From contig VAWY01000123.1 of NCBI GenBank assembly GCA_005888335.1, positions 13,029 through 77,028 on the forward strand: a DNA stretch of 64,000 nucleotides. The letters are read 5' to 3'. Positions within the stretch are counted from its first letter, which is position 1, and each line of letters opens with the position of its first letter. The notes under the pieces were generated by a model. That model saw nothing but the letters and a program-made list of their open reading frames with translations, did no database searches and was not told the origin of the DNA. Source of the stretch: Actinomycetota bacterium. Lineage in GTDB: Bacteria > Actinomycetota > Thermoleophilia > Solirubrobacterales > Solirubrobacteraceae. A program made the translations under genes and the position numbers. Below, one piece after another: positions 1 through 10,127 of the stretch.

Positions 1-2835
1 CAGCCCCAGCTCGCAGGTCCGGTTGCTGGACACATACCCATCCACGCGGCGTTCGCGCAGCTCGGCCGCCTCGTCGCGCGTGGCGGCGGCGGTCAACTCG
101 GGGTGCAGGAGCCCCCGGTCGCCGGCGAACCCGCAGCAGGTCGCCGCGGCGGGGACGAAGACCTCGTCGGCCAGCGCGCCGGCGAGCTGCGCCAGCTCCT
201 CGTGCAGGCGCAGGTGCCTGGACGCGCAGGTCGGATGGACGGCGAGCGAGCCGACGCGCCGGCGGACGCTGAGTCGCGGCAGCAGCCGGTCGTGCGCCCA
301 GGCCACCGCGTCGAGGACCTCGAGGCGGCCGTGGCGCTCGCGGTTGGCCTCGGTGAGCGCGCCGGCCATGTCGTCGACGATCCCCTGCGTGCACGAGGTG
401 GCGTCGACGACGATCGGCAGGGCGCCCTCGTCGCTCCAGCGCCACATCGCCTCGAGCGTGGCGTTGGCCATGTGCGCCGCGCCGTCGCGGTAGCCCTTGG
501 ACTGCCAGGGCGTCGCGCAGCAGTGGCCGCGCACGTCATCGGGGATCCAGACCGGCGCCCCGGCGCGCGCCGAGAGCGCGACGAGCGCCTCGGGCGCCGA
601 GAGCGCGCGGTCGTAGCCGAAGATGCGGTTGATGCAGGCCGGGAAGTAGACGGCGGCGGCGCCCTCGCGGCGCGTCGCGGGAAGCCGCGCGGGCCCCGGC
701 GGGGGCATGCCCTCGGGCCAGCGCGGCAGCAGCTCGTCGCTGACGAGGCGGCGCAGCGCGCCGGTCACGCCCCCCATCGCGCGGTCGCCGGCGACGTGGC
801 CGGCGCGCAGGCCCGCGCGGGCGCCGCGCTCGACGGCGTCGAAGCGGCGCGCGAGGCGCAGCGCGACGCGCTCGGAGCGTGCGGTGCGCTCGCGATGGCG
901 GTAGTCCTTGACCGCCTTGCCGGTGTCGATCCCCAGCGGGCAGGCGAGCCCGCAGCTGCCGTCCGCCGCGCAGGTCTGCAGGCCGTCGTACTCGTACTCG
1001 TCGAGCAGCGCGGCGAGGACGGGCGAGCCGGCGCCCTGGCGCGCCATCTCGCGCCGCAGGACGATCCGCTGGCGCGGCGTGGTGGTCAGCCAGCGGCTCG
1101 GGCACACCGGCTCGCAGAAGCCGCACTCCACGCAGGTGGTGATCACGTCCTCGATCGCCGGCGTGCTCTTGAGGTCGCGCACGTGGACGCCGGGGTCGCG
1201 GTTGAGCACGACGCCCGGGCCGAGGACGCCGTCGGGGTCGGCGAGCGCCTTGACGCGCCACATGAGCTCGGTCGCCTTGGCCCCCCACTCGCGCTCGACG
1301 AAGGGCGCCATGTTGCGCCCCGTGCCGTGCTCGGCCTTCAGCGAGCCGTCGTACTTGCCCACGATGAGCTCGACGAGGTCGCCGATGAACGCCTCGTAGC
1401 GCTCGAGCTCGCCCTCGGTGCCGAAGGCGGGCGTGAGCATGAAGTGCAGGTTGCCCGCCGACGCGTGGCCGGCGACGCCCGGCAGGAAGCCGTGCTTGGC
1501 GAGCAGCGCCTGGACGTCCTTGACCGACTCGGCGACGCGCTCGGGCGGCACGCAGACGTCCTCGGTGATCAGCGAGGTGCCCGCGGGGCGCAGCTTGCCG
1601 ACCAGGCCGAACATCCCCTCGCGCACGCGCCACGCGAGCTCGACCTCCTCCGGGTCGCGGGTGAACGCCGGCGCACGGAGGAGCTCGCAGCGCTCGAGCA
1701 CGGCGTCGGCGCGCTCGCGCAGCGCGTCGAGCCCGGCGTCGTCGTCGGCGGCCAGCTCGACGAGCAGGGCGGCCGACTCGGGCGCGAGCTCGCGCCAGTG
1801 CTCGGGCGTGCCCGGGATCGAATGGCTGGCCACCATGAGCGCCGGCGCGCCCATGAGCTCGACCGCCGTCGCGCCCGCCGCGACCAGATCGGGGACGACC
1901 TCCGACGCGGCGTCGACGTCGCGGAAATGCAGCCACGAGACCGTCGTGCGGCGCGGCAGCGCGATCGTCTCGAAGACGGCCTCGGCGACGAACGCGAGCG
2001 TCCCCTCGGAGCCGACCAGCAGCCGCCGGAAGATCTCCACCGGCGTGTCGGCGTCGAGGAAGGCGACGAGCCGGTAGCCCATGGTGTTCTTGATGCGGAA
2101 CTTGCGGCGGACGCGCTCGGCGAGCTCCGCGTCGGCGCGCAGCTCGTCGCGGATCTGCTCGAGCCCGCGGGCGAGCGCGAGCTCGGCCGCGGCGAAGCGC
2201 TCCTCGGCGTCGGGCGCGGCGGTGTCGATCACGGTGCCCGACGGCAGGACGAAGGTCAGCGAGCGCACGGTCTGGTAGCTGTCGTGCACGACGCCGCAGC
2301 GCATGCCGCCCGAGTTGTTGGCGATGACGCCGCCGACGGTCGCGGCGTCGGTGCTCGCCGGATCGGGGCCGAGCTTGCGCCCGTACGGCGCGAGCGCGGC
2401 GTTGGCCTGACCGAGGATCGTCCCCGGGCGCACGCCGGCGCGCGCGCCGCCGTCCTCGACGGTCACGCCCGTCCAGTGGCGGCGCACGTCGACGAGCAGC
2501 CCGTCGCCCTGCGCCTGCCCGTTGAGGCTCGTGCCCGCGGCGCGCAGGGTCACCCCGATGCCGCGCTCGCGGCCGAAGCGCAGGACTGCCGCGACGTCGG
2601 CGACGTCGCGCGCCATGACGATCGCCTGGGGGAGCAGCCGGTACGGGCTGCCGTCGGACGCGTAGCGGACGAGGTCGCTGACCCGCGTCAGCACGCGGTC
2701 AGCCCCCAGCGCGGCGATCAGCTGCGAGCGCAGCGGCTCGGGCGTGCCGGCGGCGAAGCGGTCCGGCACGCGGTCGGGCGCGGGCGCGGCGGCGGACGGC
2801 GCGATCCGCCGGACGTCGGGGGCGAGCAGCGCCAT
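1..2835 (-). CDS. FAD-linked oxidase with C-terminal Fe-S/CCG domains (D-lactate/2-hydroxyacid dehydrogenase type), 3' end cut by window
   Basis: The reading frame is open from an ATG at 2835 to the window edge (about 945 codons), so the last few residues are missing. The N-terminal half is a PCMH-type FAD-binding domain with the usual GTSLNGQAQG and ATVGGVIANNSGGMRCG stretches. The C-terminal half carries an Fe-S motif, CVECGFCEPVCP (from about residue 568), a second cysteine group, CAADGSCGLACP (from about 622), and CCG-type motifs HCCATPW (about 771) and ATCCGF (about 899). This is the one-chain layout of YdiJ-like D-lactate or D-2-hydroxyglutarate dehydrogenases, which oxidise a 2-hydroxyacid with FAD and pass electrons through Fe-S clusters. 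The exact substrate cannot be read from sequence. Its ATG overlaps the stop of the upstream mdlC-like gene by one base (TGATG), so the two are probably co-translated. Confidence 0.88.
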   Translation of the reverse strand, partial: MALLAPDVRRIAPSAAAPAPDRVPDRFAAGTPEPLRSQLIAALGADRVLTRVSDLVRYASDGSPYRLLPQAIVMARDVADVAAVLRFGRERGIGVTLRAAGTSLNGQAQGDGLLVDVRRHWTGVTVEDGGARAGVRPGTILGQANAALAPYGRKLGPDPASTDAATVGGVIANNSGGMRCGVVHDSYQTVRSLTFVLPSGTVIDTAAPDAEERFAAAELALARGLEQIRDELRADAELAERVRRKFRIKNTMGYRLVAFLDADTPVEIFRRLLVGSEGTLAFVAEAVFETIALPRRTTVSWLHFRDVDAASEVVPDLVAAGATAVELMGAPALMVASHSIPGTPEHWRELAPESAALLVELAADDDAGLDALRERADAVLERCELLRAPAFTRDPEEVELAWRVREGMFGLVGKLRPAGTSLITEDVCVPPERVAESVKDVQALLAKHGFLPGVAGHASAGNLHFMLTPAFGTEGELERYEAFIGDLVELIVGKYDGSLKAEHGTGRNMAPFVEREWGAKATELMWRVKALADPDGVLGPGVVLNRDPGVHVRDLKSTPAIEDVITTCVECGFCEPVCPSRWLTTTPRQRIVLRREMARQGAGSPVLAALLDEYEYDGLQTCAADGSCGLACPLGIDTGKAVKDYRHRERTARSERVALRLARRFDAVERGARAGLRAGHVAGDRAMGGVTGALRRLVSDELLPRWPEGMPPPGPARLPATRREGAAAVYFPACINRIFGYDRALSAPEALVALSARAGAPVWIPDDVRGHCCATPWQSKGYRDGAAHMANATLEAMWRWSDEGALPIVVDATSCTQGIVDDMAGALTEANRERHGRLEVLDAVAWAHDRLLPRLSVRRRVGSLAVHPTCASRHLRLHEELAQLAGALADEVFVPAAATCCGFAGDRGLLHPELTAAATRDEAAELRERRVDGYVSSNRTCELGL

Positions 2836-4433
2836 CAGCCCACGGACATCCCGGGCGCGATCGGCGCCTCGACGAGCTCAGGCGCCGACGAGGCGAGCGC
2901 CTCGGCCAGCGCGTCGCGCAGCTCGGCGGGCGTGCCGGCGCGCCGCGTGCGCATCCCGTAGCCCTCGGCGACGCCCGCGACGTCGAGACGCGGCAGGTCC
3001 AGGCCGGGCGCGCCGCTGACCGACTCCAGCCCGGCGAACCACTTGAGGATCGAGTACTCGGCGTTGTTGACGACCAGCACGGTGAGCGGGATGTCGTAGG
3101 CGACGGCGGTCCACAGCGCCTGGATCGCGTACTGCGCCGAGCCCTCACCGAGCACGCAGACGACCGGGCGGTCGCGCTGGGCGAGCTGCACGCCGATCGC
3201 CGCGGGCAGGCCGAAGCCGAGGCCGCCGCCCGACGAGAAGTAGTAGCTCCCGGGCCGCGACAGGCGCAGGCGGTTGCGCAGCGCGATCGTGCTCGACGGC
3301 GACTCGAGCACGACGATGCCGTCGGCGGGGAAGGCCTCGGCCAGCGCGCTCATGGCCGCCGACGCGCTCATCGGGTCGCCGTCCTCGGCGGGCTCGGCGG
3401 GCGGGCGCGGCTCGGGCGCATTGCGATCGGCCTGGGGGAGCTCCTCGAGCAGGCGCTCGAGGGTGAGGCGCACGTCGGCGACGATCGCGTCGCCCATCGG
3501 CGCGCGCGCCGCCTCGTCGGGGTCGCTGGTGATCGCCACCAGCGCCGCGCCGTCGGGCAGCAGCGGCCCGGGGATGTTCGGGTAGTAGGGAAACACCGAC
3601 GAGCCGACCACGACGATCAGGTCGTGGCCCTTGAGTGTCTCGCTCAGCGGCCCGATGGCGGGCGGCAGGACGCCGCGGAACTGCGCGTGGTCCTCGGGGA
3701 AGCCGAGCCGCCCGCCGCCCGGCGCGGGGGTCGCCCACACCGGCGCCCGCGTGCGCTCGGCCACCGCGACGGCGACGTCCCACGCTCCGCTCGCATCGAT
3801 GTCCGGGCCGGCGACCAGGACGGGGTTGGCGGCGCCCGCGAGCTGCTGCGCGAGCGCGCGCACGAGCGCCGGGTCGGCCGCCGCCCGCCCGCTCACGGTG
3901 CGCGAGATCGCACGGCGCGCGGCATCCTCGTCGACCTCGACCTCCCAGTCGTCCATCGGGATCGAGACGAACACGGGCCCCGCCGGCGGGAGCGACGCGA
4001 GGTACGTCGCGCGGGCGATCGCGTGCGGCACGTCCTGCGCGCGCGGGGGCTCGTAGCTCCACTTGACGAGCGGGTGCGGCGTGCGGATGGCGTCGCGGTT
4101 GGTCAGGTTGGCCTGCAGCGTCATCAGCGCGCGCACCTGCTGGCCCGCCGTGACGACGACGGGCGCCTTGTTGGCCTGCGCGTTGAAGATCGCGCCCATC
4201 CCGTTGCCGACACCGGGCGCGGTGTGCAGGTTCACCATCGCCGGGCGCCCGCTCGCCTGGGCGAAGCCGTCCGCCATGCCCACGGCAACGATCTCCTGCA
4301 GCCCGAGCACGTAGGTGAAGTCGCTGGGGAAGTCGGCCAGGAACGGCAGCTCGGTGGAGCCGGGGTTGCCGAACATCGTCGTCATGCCGCGGCTCCTGAG
4401 CAGCTCGTAGACCGACTCGCGCACCGTGCCCAT
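2835..4433 (-). CDS. mdlC: Thiamine-diphosphate-dependent benzoylformate decarboxylase-like enzyme
   Basis: This 532-residue protein matches the length of benzoylformate decarboxylase (about 528). Ser26 in FGNPGSTELPFL, Glu47 in LQEIVAVGMADG and His70 in NLHTAPGVGNGMG fall at the same residue numbers as the catalytic residues of the Pseudomonas putida enzyme. A later His in FPEDHAQFRG sits where His281 is expected. The family decarboxylates 2-oxo acids such as benzoylformate using ThDP and Mg. The ThDP motif reads GEGSAQ instead of the usual GDGS. The start is set by the conserved N-terminus MGTVRESVYELL; the AAGGGCGAG stretch about 14 nt upstream is a weak ribosome site. It is transcribed with the downstream FAD oxidase, so a hydroxyacid-to-oxoacid-to-aldehyde route is plausible but inferred. 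Confidence 0.85.
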   Translation of the reverse strand: MGTVRESVYELLRSRGMTTMFGNPGSTELPFLADFPSDFTYVLGLQEIVAVGMADGFAQASGRPAMVNLHTAPGVGNGMGAIFNAQANKAPVVVTAGQQVRALMTLQANLTNRDAIRTPHPLVKWSYEPPRAQDVPHAIARATYLASLPPAGPVFVSIPMDDWEVEVDEDAARRAISRTVSGRAAADPALVRALAQQLAGAANPVLVAGPDIDASGAWDVAVAVAERTRAPVWATPAPGGGRLGFPEDHAQFRGVLPPAIGPLSETLKGHDLIVVVGSSVFPYYPNIPGPLLPDGAALVAITSDPDEAARAPMGDAIVADVRLTLERLLEELPQADRNAPEPRPPAEPAEDGDPMSASAAMSALAEAFPADGIVVLESPSSTIALRNRLRLSRPGSYYFSSGGGLGFGLPAAIGVQLAQRDRPVVCVLGEGSAQYAIQALWTAVAYDIPLTVLVVNNAEYSILKWFAGLESVSGAPGLDLPRLDVAGVAEGYGMRTRRAGTPAELRDALAEALASSAPELVEAPIAPGMSVG

Positions 4434-4583
4434 CTGGGTGTTCTCGCCCTTTCGCTCGTGGCGCCGAAATGCGCCGGCGGCCTCATTCTCACGTCCTCGG
4501 CGAGTCGGTGCGTCGCGGCACACCCCGCGGCCCAGCCGCGTGCGGCATGCTTCAGCTGAGCGAGAGAGCGAAGGGGACCGGCC

Positions 4584-6071
4584 ATGCGACAGCTGACGAG
4601 CCTGGACGCGCAGTTCCTGGCGATTGAGACCCCGCGGACGTGGGGCCACGTCTCCGGGTTGGCGATCTACGACCCGTCGACCACGCCCACGGGCCAGCTG
4701 ACGATCGAGGACGTCTCCCGGCTCGTCAGCGAGCGCCTGCACATGCTTCCGCCGTTCCGCTGGCGCCTCGTCTGGGTGCCCTTCGGGCTCGACCACCCGT
4801 ACTGGATCGAGGACCCGTACTTCGACCTGGACTTCCACATCCGCGAGAGCGCGGTGCCGCCGCCGGGCGACGACCGGCAGGTCGCCGAGACCGTCTCGCG
4901 GATCGTGTCGCGGCCACTGGATCGTCGCCACCCGCTGTGGGAGCTCTACCTGATCCACGGGCTCAGGGATGGCAACGTCGGGATCCTCACCAAGGTCCAC
5001 CACGCGGCAATCGACGGCGTCTCGGGGGCGGAGATCACCAGCACGCTGCTCGACCTGGACCCCGAGGGCCGCGAGATCGCGCCGCCGAAGAAAAAGCAGG
5101 TCGGCGAGCGCAAGCCCGGCCAGTTCGAGATGCTCGCCCGCGGCGTGCTCGGCGTGCCCCGCCAGCCGCTGCGCGCGGCGCGCACGCTGCCCTCGACGAT
5201 CCCCAACCTGGGCGGCCTCCCCGGGCTCAACTCGCTGCCGGTCGTTCCGACGGTCGGACGCGCCGCGTCGCGCGTTCGCCGCCTCGTGCAGGGCAGCCGC
5301 GACGGCGAGGTGCTGGAGCGCCCGAACACGCCGGTCCCGCGCACGCGCTTCAACGGGCGCGTCTCCCCGCACCGGCGCTTCAGCTTCGCCTCCGTCTCGC
5401 TCGACCGCATCAAGGCCGTCAAGAACGAGGTCGGCGTGACCGTCAACGACGTCGTCGTGGCGATGTGCGCGAGCGCGCTGCGCGCCTGGCTGCTCGAGCG
5501 CAACGAGCTTCCCGAGGAGCCGCTGGTCGCCATGGTCCCGGTGTCGGTGCGCACGCAGGAGCAGATGGGGACCTACGGCAACCGCGTCTCGGCGATGTTC
5601 GTCCCGATCCCGACCGACGAGCCCGACCCGCGCGAGCGGCTGCTGCGCGCGCACGAGATCCTCCGGGCGGCCAAGGAGCGCCACCGCGCACTGCCCGCGT
5701 CGCTGCTGCAGGACGTCACGCAGTTCATCCCGGCCGCCGTCTTCGCCCGCGCCACGCGCGTCGTCACCCAGCTGAGCTCGCTGCCCCGGGTGCGCCCGGC
5801 GCTCAACCTCGTCATCTCCAACGTCCCCGGGCCGCGCGTCCCGCTGTACATGGCCGGCGCCGAGCTCGTGGCGAACTACCCGGTGTCGGTCGTCACCGAC
5901 GGCGTCGGGCTCAACATCACCTGCATGAGCTATCGCGACCACGTCGACTTCGGCATCGTGGTCGACCGCGACATGGTCGACGACGCCTGGCCGCTCATGG
6001 ACGCCGTGCGCGAGGCGCTCGACGAGTTCGAGGAGATCGTGGGCGGCCGCCGCACCGCCGACGTGACGTAA
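4584..6071 (+). CDS. Wax ester synthase / diacylglycerol acyltransferase (WS/DGAT)
   Basis: A 495-residue protein with the WS/DGAT start MRQLTSLDAQFLAIET and the active-site motif HHAAIDG (His139-His140 to Asp144-Gly145), which the family uses to move acyl groups from acyl-CoA to diacylglycerol or fatty alcohol. The C-terminal domain has the usual NLVISNVPGP stretch. Length is typical (about 460-500). It would act at the membrane/lipid-droplet surface to make triacylglycerol or wax esters as carbon reserve. It is monocistronic, divergent from the mdlC-like gene across a 150-bp gap, and preceded by a purine-rich GAGCGAAGGGG ribosome site. Substrate preference (wax ester or triacylglycerol) cannot be told. 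Confidence 0.93.
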   Translation: MRQLTSLDAQFLAIETPRTWGHVSGLAIYDPSTTPTGQLTIEDVSRLVSERLHMLPPFRWRLVWVPFGLDHPYWIEDPYFDLDFHIRESAVPPPGDDRQVAETVSRIVSRPLDRRHPLWELYLIHGLRDGNVGILTKVHHAAIDGVSGAEITSTLLDLDPEGREIAPPKKKQVGERKPGQFEMLARGVLGVPRQPLRAARTLPSTIPNLGGLPGLNSLPVVPTVGRAASRVRRLVQGSRDGEVLERPNTPVPRTRFNGRVSPHRRFSFASVSLDRIKAVKNEVGVTVNDVVVAMCASALRAWLLERNELPEEPLVAMVPVSVRTQEQMGTYGNRVSAMFVPIPTDEPDPRERLLRAHEILRAAKERHRALPASLLQDVTQFIPAAVFARATRVVTQLSSLPRVRPALNLVISNVPGPRVPLYMAGAELVANYPVSVVTDGVGLNITCMSYRDHVDFGIVVDRDMVDDAWPLMDAVREALDEFEEIVGGRRTADVT

Positions 6072-6099
6072 CCGCCGCACGGGGCTACGATCGCCGTGC

Positions 6100-7107
6100 A
6101 TGGAGGCCACGGCAGGCGCCGCGACGGACCTCACGGACGCGACGCGGGCCGTGCTCGACGCGCTGCCGGTGGCGATCTCCGTCGGCTGCGCGATCCGCGA
6201 CGACGCCGGCCGCATCGTCGACCTGCAGACGATCTTCGTCAACGCCGCCGCCGAGCGGGTGACCGGGGTCGGGCGCGAGCGGCTGGTCGGCGTGCGGCTG
6301 GGCGAGGCGGTCGGGGGCTTCACCGACTCCGAGCTGTTCGCGCTCGTCGTGAACCTCATCGAGACCGGCCAGGGCACGGGCGGCTACGAGACGCCCTGGT
6401 GGCGCGGCGAGGACGACGTCGGCGTCTTCCTTGCCGAGGGCGTGCGGTTCGGCGACGGCTTCCTGGCCGTCTTCCACGACGTGACGGAGAGCCGCCGCGC
6501 CGAGGCCGACCTGCGCGCCAGCGAGGCGCGGCTCGCCGAGGCGCAGCGCATCGCCGGCCTCGGCGTCTGGGAGTGGGACATCCGCCGCGATCGCGTGGTC
6601 TGGAGCGACGAGCTGTTCCGGATCTTCGGCGTCTCGCCGGCGGAGTACACGCCCAGCTACCAGGGCTCCATCGACCGCGTCCACGCCGAGGACCGCGACC
6701 GGGTCGCCTCCGTCCTCGAGGAGGCCGTGCGCGGCGGGCGGCCGTTCACGTTCGATCAGCGCATCGTCCGGCCCGACGGGACGGTGCGACTGCTGCACTG
6801 CGGCGGGCGGGTGACGCTCGACGAGCAGGGGCGCCCGACGCGGATGCTCGGCGTCTGCGACGACATCACGGAGCGCTCGCAGGCCGAGCGCGCGCTGACC
6901 GAGGCGCGCGCCGACATCGAGCGCCGGCGCTTCGCCGAGCGCCAGGCCGCGCAGATCAACGAGGGCATCATCGACGGGCTGGTGACCGCGATGCGCGCGC
7001 TCGACGAGGGCGACGCCCGCGCGGTCCGCCAGGCCATGACCCAGACGCTCGAGCAGGCCAGCCGGATCGTCACCGACCTCCGGGCGCTGCCCTCCCGCCG
7101 TCGCTGA
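6100..7107 (+). CDS. Two-PAS-domain sensory protein without a kinase domain
   Basis: A 335-residue soluble protein. Residues about 15-130 and 145-270 form two PAS/PAC units; the second has the typical [21 protein letters not shown] opening and ends [13 protein letters not shown]. The last 70 residues are a predicted helical region ([19 protein letters not shown] onwards) that resembles a dimerisation helix of a histidine kinase but has no phospho-accepting His and no ATPase domain follows. It may therefore sense a ligand or redox state and act through protein contacts. No output domain is recognisable. The gap to the upstream WS/DGAT is 28 bp, so co-transcription is possible. Confidence 0.75.
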   Translation: MEATAGAATDLTDATRAVLDALPVAISVGCAIRDDAGRIVDLQTIFVNAAAERVTGVGRERLVGVRLGEAVGGFTDSELFALVVNLIETGQGTGGYETPWWRGEDDVGVFLAEGVRFGDGFLAVFHDVTESRRAEADLRASEARLAEAQRIAGLGVWEWDIRRDRVVWSDELFRIFGVSPAEYTPSYQGSIDRVHAEDRDRVASVLEEAVRGGRPFTFDQRIVRPDGTVRLLHCGGRVTLDEQGRPTRMLGVCDDITERSQAERALTEARADIERRRFAERQAAQINEGIIDGLVTAMRALDEGDARAVRQAMTQTLEQASRIVTDLRALPSRRR

Positions 7108-7148
7108 ACCGTCATGTCGCCGGATCCCGGCGGGACTACGCTGAGACC

Positions 7149-7799
<651 letters not shown>

Positions 7800-8303
7800 G
7801 CCGGTACGGCACTCCGCCGGCCGTCGCGCCCGCGGCGACGTCGCGCGTGACGACGGCGTGCGCGAGCACGCGCGCGCCGGCGCCGACCGTCACGCCGCGC
7901 AGCACGCAGGCGCCACGGTCAAGGACGGCGTCGTCCTCGACGCGGACCGGCGCGGTGGCGATGCCCTGCCGGCGGACCGGCTCCTCGGCGTCGGCGTAGA
8001 CATGGTCGAAGTCGACGAGCACGTTGCCGCCCTCCAGCCGGCACCGCGCGCCGATCTCCACGCGCTCGTGGGCGGCGACGACGCAGTTGGGGCCGAGCCG
8101 TGTCTCCGGCCCGATGGCGACGCGGCCGGCGCGGACGTGCACGCGGCAGCCCTCGTCGAGCCGCGCGCCGGCCCCGACCTCCAGGCGCGTGCCGGGCGCC
8201 GCGTCGAGGCGGACGCGCGGACCCAGGTGCACGCCGGGCTCGAGGCGGATGCGGCCGCGCCCGCGCAGTTGGGCGGCGAGGCGGCGGGCGGCGACGAGCG
8301 GGC

Positions 8304-8429
8304 TCAGCGCACGTCGGCGGCGCCGGCGTGGAGGTCGTGGGCGGTGTCGAAGACGCTGGTGGATGCGATGGCGGCGAACAGGAGGAACGCGACGCCCAGG
8401 ACGGTCGCCGCGATGCGGAACTTCAGCAT
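8304..8429 (-). CDS. Small single-pass membrane peptide (41 aa)
   Basis: A 41-codon gene chosen from the ATG at 8429 because a good GGAGG ribosome site lies 8 nt upstream; a longer frame from 8492 lacks this. The product has a short basic start (MLKFR), one hydrophobic helix (IAATVLGVAFLLFAAIAST) and a short polar tail. The helix could be a signal anchor. I recognise no family. It precedes the acyltransferase on the same strand, with the possible upstream start of that gene touching its stop codon. Confidence 0.55.
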   Translation of the reverse strand: MLKFRIAATVLGVAFLLFAAIASTSVFDTAHDLHAGAADVR

Positions 8430-8525
8430 GTCTGTGCCTCCGTGGCGGGTGGTGGTACGCCGCGTTAACACGCGTGCGGCGGCCTCCGTCACGCGGGGGT
8501 CAGCTCGCGAGCGCGATGCGGCGCG

Positions 8526-8813
8526 CTACGCGGCGGCCGGCTCGCCGTCGGTGCCGCGCCGCGCGCTGGTCAGCACGTCGGCGCCGCGGGGGCGCAGGCG
8601 GAAGCGCCGCTCACGCAGGCGCTCGGCCCCGACCTCCTCGATGAGCCCGGCCTCGACCGCGTTGCCGAGCCACGCGGCGACGTCGCGGACGGTCGCGGTC
8701 TCGGCCCGCCGGCTTAGCTCCTCGAAGGTCAACGGCTCGCTGGAGTGCAGCAGCGCGCGCGCGAGGTCGTCGGCGCAGGAGGTACGGCGGTCGCTCGGCG
8801 GGCGGAGCTCCAT
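8526..8813 (-). CDS. Small winged-helix-like protein
   Basis: A 95-residue protein. Residues about 14-75 read as a winged helix: a first helix (DDLARALLHSSE), a second and third (FEELSRRAETATVRDVAAWLGNAVEAG), then a two-strand wing (LIEEVGAERLRERRFRLRPRG). This is the style of ArsR/MarR-like DNA-binding domains, but I cannot name the family. The ATG at 8813 has only a weak ribosome site. It stands alone between the small membrane peptide and the SGNH hydrolase, all on the minus strand. Confidence 0.55.
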   Translation of the reverse strand: MELRPPSDRRTSCADDLARALLHSSEPLTFEELSRRAETATVRDVAAWLGNAVEAGLIEEVGAERLRERRFRLRPRGADVLTSARRGTDGEPAAA

Positions 8814-8865
8814 CTACAAGGCGCTATTCCCAGGTGCGCGGGCGGATATGCGTGCGCCGTGTCAC

Positions 8866-9555
8866 TCATGATCTGAGTGCGACGACGCCACCTTCTCTCA
8901 ATCGCCGCGCCACGTCGCGCAACCACATGCGGCCCCATGCCCACGCCCAGCGCGCCAGTGCCCGTGGGCCCTCGTCGGGCTCGGCCTGCGCGGACGGAAG
9001 CACCGGCGCCCCGAGCGCGCGGGCGGCGCGGTCGGCGATCGCCAGCTGGCCGACGGCGTGGGGGTGGACAGCGTCCGGGAGCAGCGCCCGCCACCCGCGC
9101 AGGTCGTCGAGCGCCACGACCTGCGCGCCGTGCGCGGCGGCGAGCCGGCGGATGATCGCGTTGGCCTCGCCGACCTTGGCGCCGGCGCGCGGGCGGCCGA
9201 GGTCCAGCGGGATCGTGAGCGCGAGGACGCGCGCGCAGCGCTCGGCCAGCGCTTCGACCGCGACGGCGTAGTCGCGGGCGAACGGCTCGGCGTCCCAGTC
9301 GACCGAGCGCACGTCGTTGACCCCGACGTACAGGCCGCCGACGTCGTAGGCGCCGGCCAGGCGCGGCAGCTGGCGCGCGACAACGTCGGCTGCGGTGGCG
9401 CCGTCCGTCGCCAGGCCCGTGTAGGGGAGGCCGAGCGCGAGCGCCAGCCAGTGCGCCCACGAGCGCGGGTAGACGCCCAGCGCCATGTTGCCGCCGCCGT
9501 TCGTGATCGAGTCGCCGAGCGCGACCACGCCCAGCCGACACGGTTCGCCCGCCAT
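8866..9555 (-). CDS. SGNH/GDSL hydrolase
   Basis: A 229-residue protein with the SGNH blocks in order: VALGDSITNG (block I, nucleophile Ser), a block II Gly region, GLYVGVNDVRS (block III Asn), and DAVHPHAVGQ near residue 180 (block V Asp and His). The family hydrolyses esters, including lipids, acetylated sugars and lysophospholipids. No signal peptide is evident, so it is probably cytoplasmic. A 40-residue basic, Trp-rich tail (ARWAWAWGRMWLRDVARRL) follows the catalytic domain and may bind membrane. Substrate unknown. Confidence 0.88.
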   Translation of the reverse strand: MAGEPCRLGVVALGDSITNGGGNMALGVYPRSWAHWLALALGLPYTGLATDGATAADVVARQLPRLAGAYDVGGLYVGVNDVRSVDWDAEPFARDYAVAVEALAERCARVLALTIPLDLGRPRAGAKVGEANAIIRRLAAAHGAQVVALDDLRGWRALLPDAVHPHAVGQLAIADRAARALGAPVLPSAQAEPDEGPRALARWAWAWGRMWLRDVARRLREGGVVALRS

Positions 9556-9635
9556 GGGGCGCGAGGGTAGGACGAGGTCCTAGGACGGTTGTCCCATGGT
9601 GGTCGGGCGGGGTGCGGTCTAGCGTGCCGGTCACC

Positions 9636-9953
9636 ATGCCTGGAACTTCGCTTTTCATCGCCGTTCTCGCCGCCCTGACCCTCGCCCTCGTTCCGGGAAC
9701 GTCGCTCGCCAAGGGCGGCGACGACACCAAGCTCGAGGGCCGCGTGGTCTCCGTCGACCGGGGCGCGCGGGCCTTCCGCCTGCGGGACTCCGAGCGCGGG
9801 ACGTTCCGGATCTATGTCACCCGCTCGACGCGGTTCGAGCGCGTTGCGGGGTTCGGCGCGCTGCGCGCCGGGCGCCGTGTCGAGGTCGAGTTCTGCCGGT
9901 CGGGCGGGCGCGTGGTGGCGGTGAAGATCGAGCCGGGTGGGTCGCATGGGTAG
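9636..9953 (+). CDS. Small secreted protein with an OB-like (DUF5666-type) domain
   Basis: The ATG at 9636 gives a 105-residue protein starting with a signal peptide (TSLFIAVLAALTLALVPG, cleavage near SLAKG); a GTG 24 bp upstream is the alternative. The mature part has KLEGRVVSVDRGARAFRLRD, YVTRSTRFERVAGFGAL and VEVEF...VVAVKIEPGG, the strand pattern seen in DUF5666-like domains of secreted actinobacterial proteins. Function unknown. It ends 10 bp before element A and faces the malQ gene convergently. Confidence 0.6.
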   Translation: MPGTSLFIAVLAALTLALVPGTSLAKGGDDTKLEGRVVSVDRGARAFRLRDSERGTFRIYVTRSTRFERVAGFGALRAGRRVEVEFCRSGGRVVAVKIEPGGSHG

Positions 9954-10074
9954 GGGCTCGGGGCGCTCCGCTCGTTTGCCGCGGCGGGTTGCGGCCGCGT
10001 CGGTGGCACCGAGGGAAAACGAGCCTGGTCTGCGCCCGGGCCGAGCGGCAACACGCCACGCGCGGTGACCCGGG

Positions 10075-10127
10075 GCAACGAGAGAGGGATCGACCGCCTA
10101 TATCGCGGTCGATCGCTCTCTCGTTGC
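10075..10127. repeat. Central palindrome of element A
   Basis: Arms of 23 bp beginning GCAACGAGAGAG pair with an end ...CTCTCTCGTTGC around a 7-nt AT-rich loop containing CTATAT; there is one mismatch. The same palindrome, with perfect 19-bp arms, occurs in copy B at 44312-44356. The AT-rich loop stands out in this GC-rich DNA. Confidence 0.85.

Noticed and set aside
103..2961. A 952-codon plus-strand open frame antisense to the FAD oxidase
   Set aside because: High GC leaves antisense frames open; the translation is Arg/Ala/His-rich with no family motif, while the minus strand encodes a complete Fe-S oxidase.
2835..6377. A 1180-codon minus-strand frame that would extend the mdlC-like protein by about 650 residues
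   Set aside because: The extra part is antisense to the WS/DGAT gene and of low-complexity composition; the conserved N-terminus starts at 4433.
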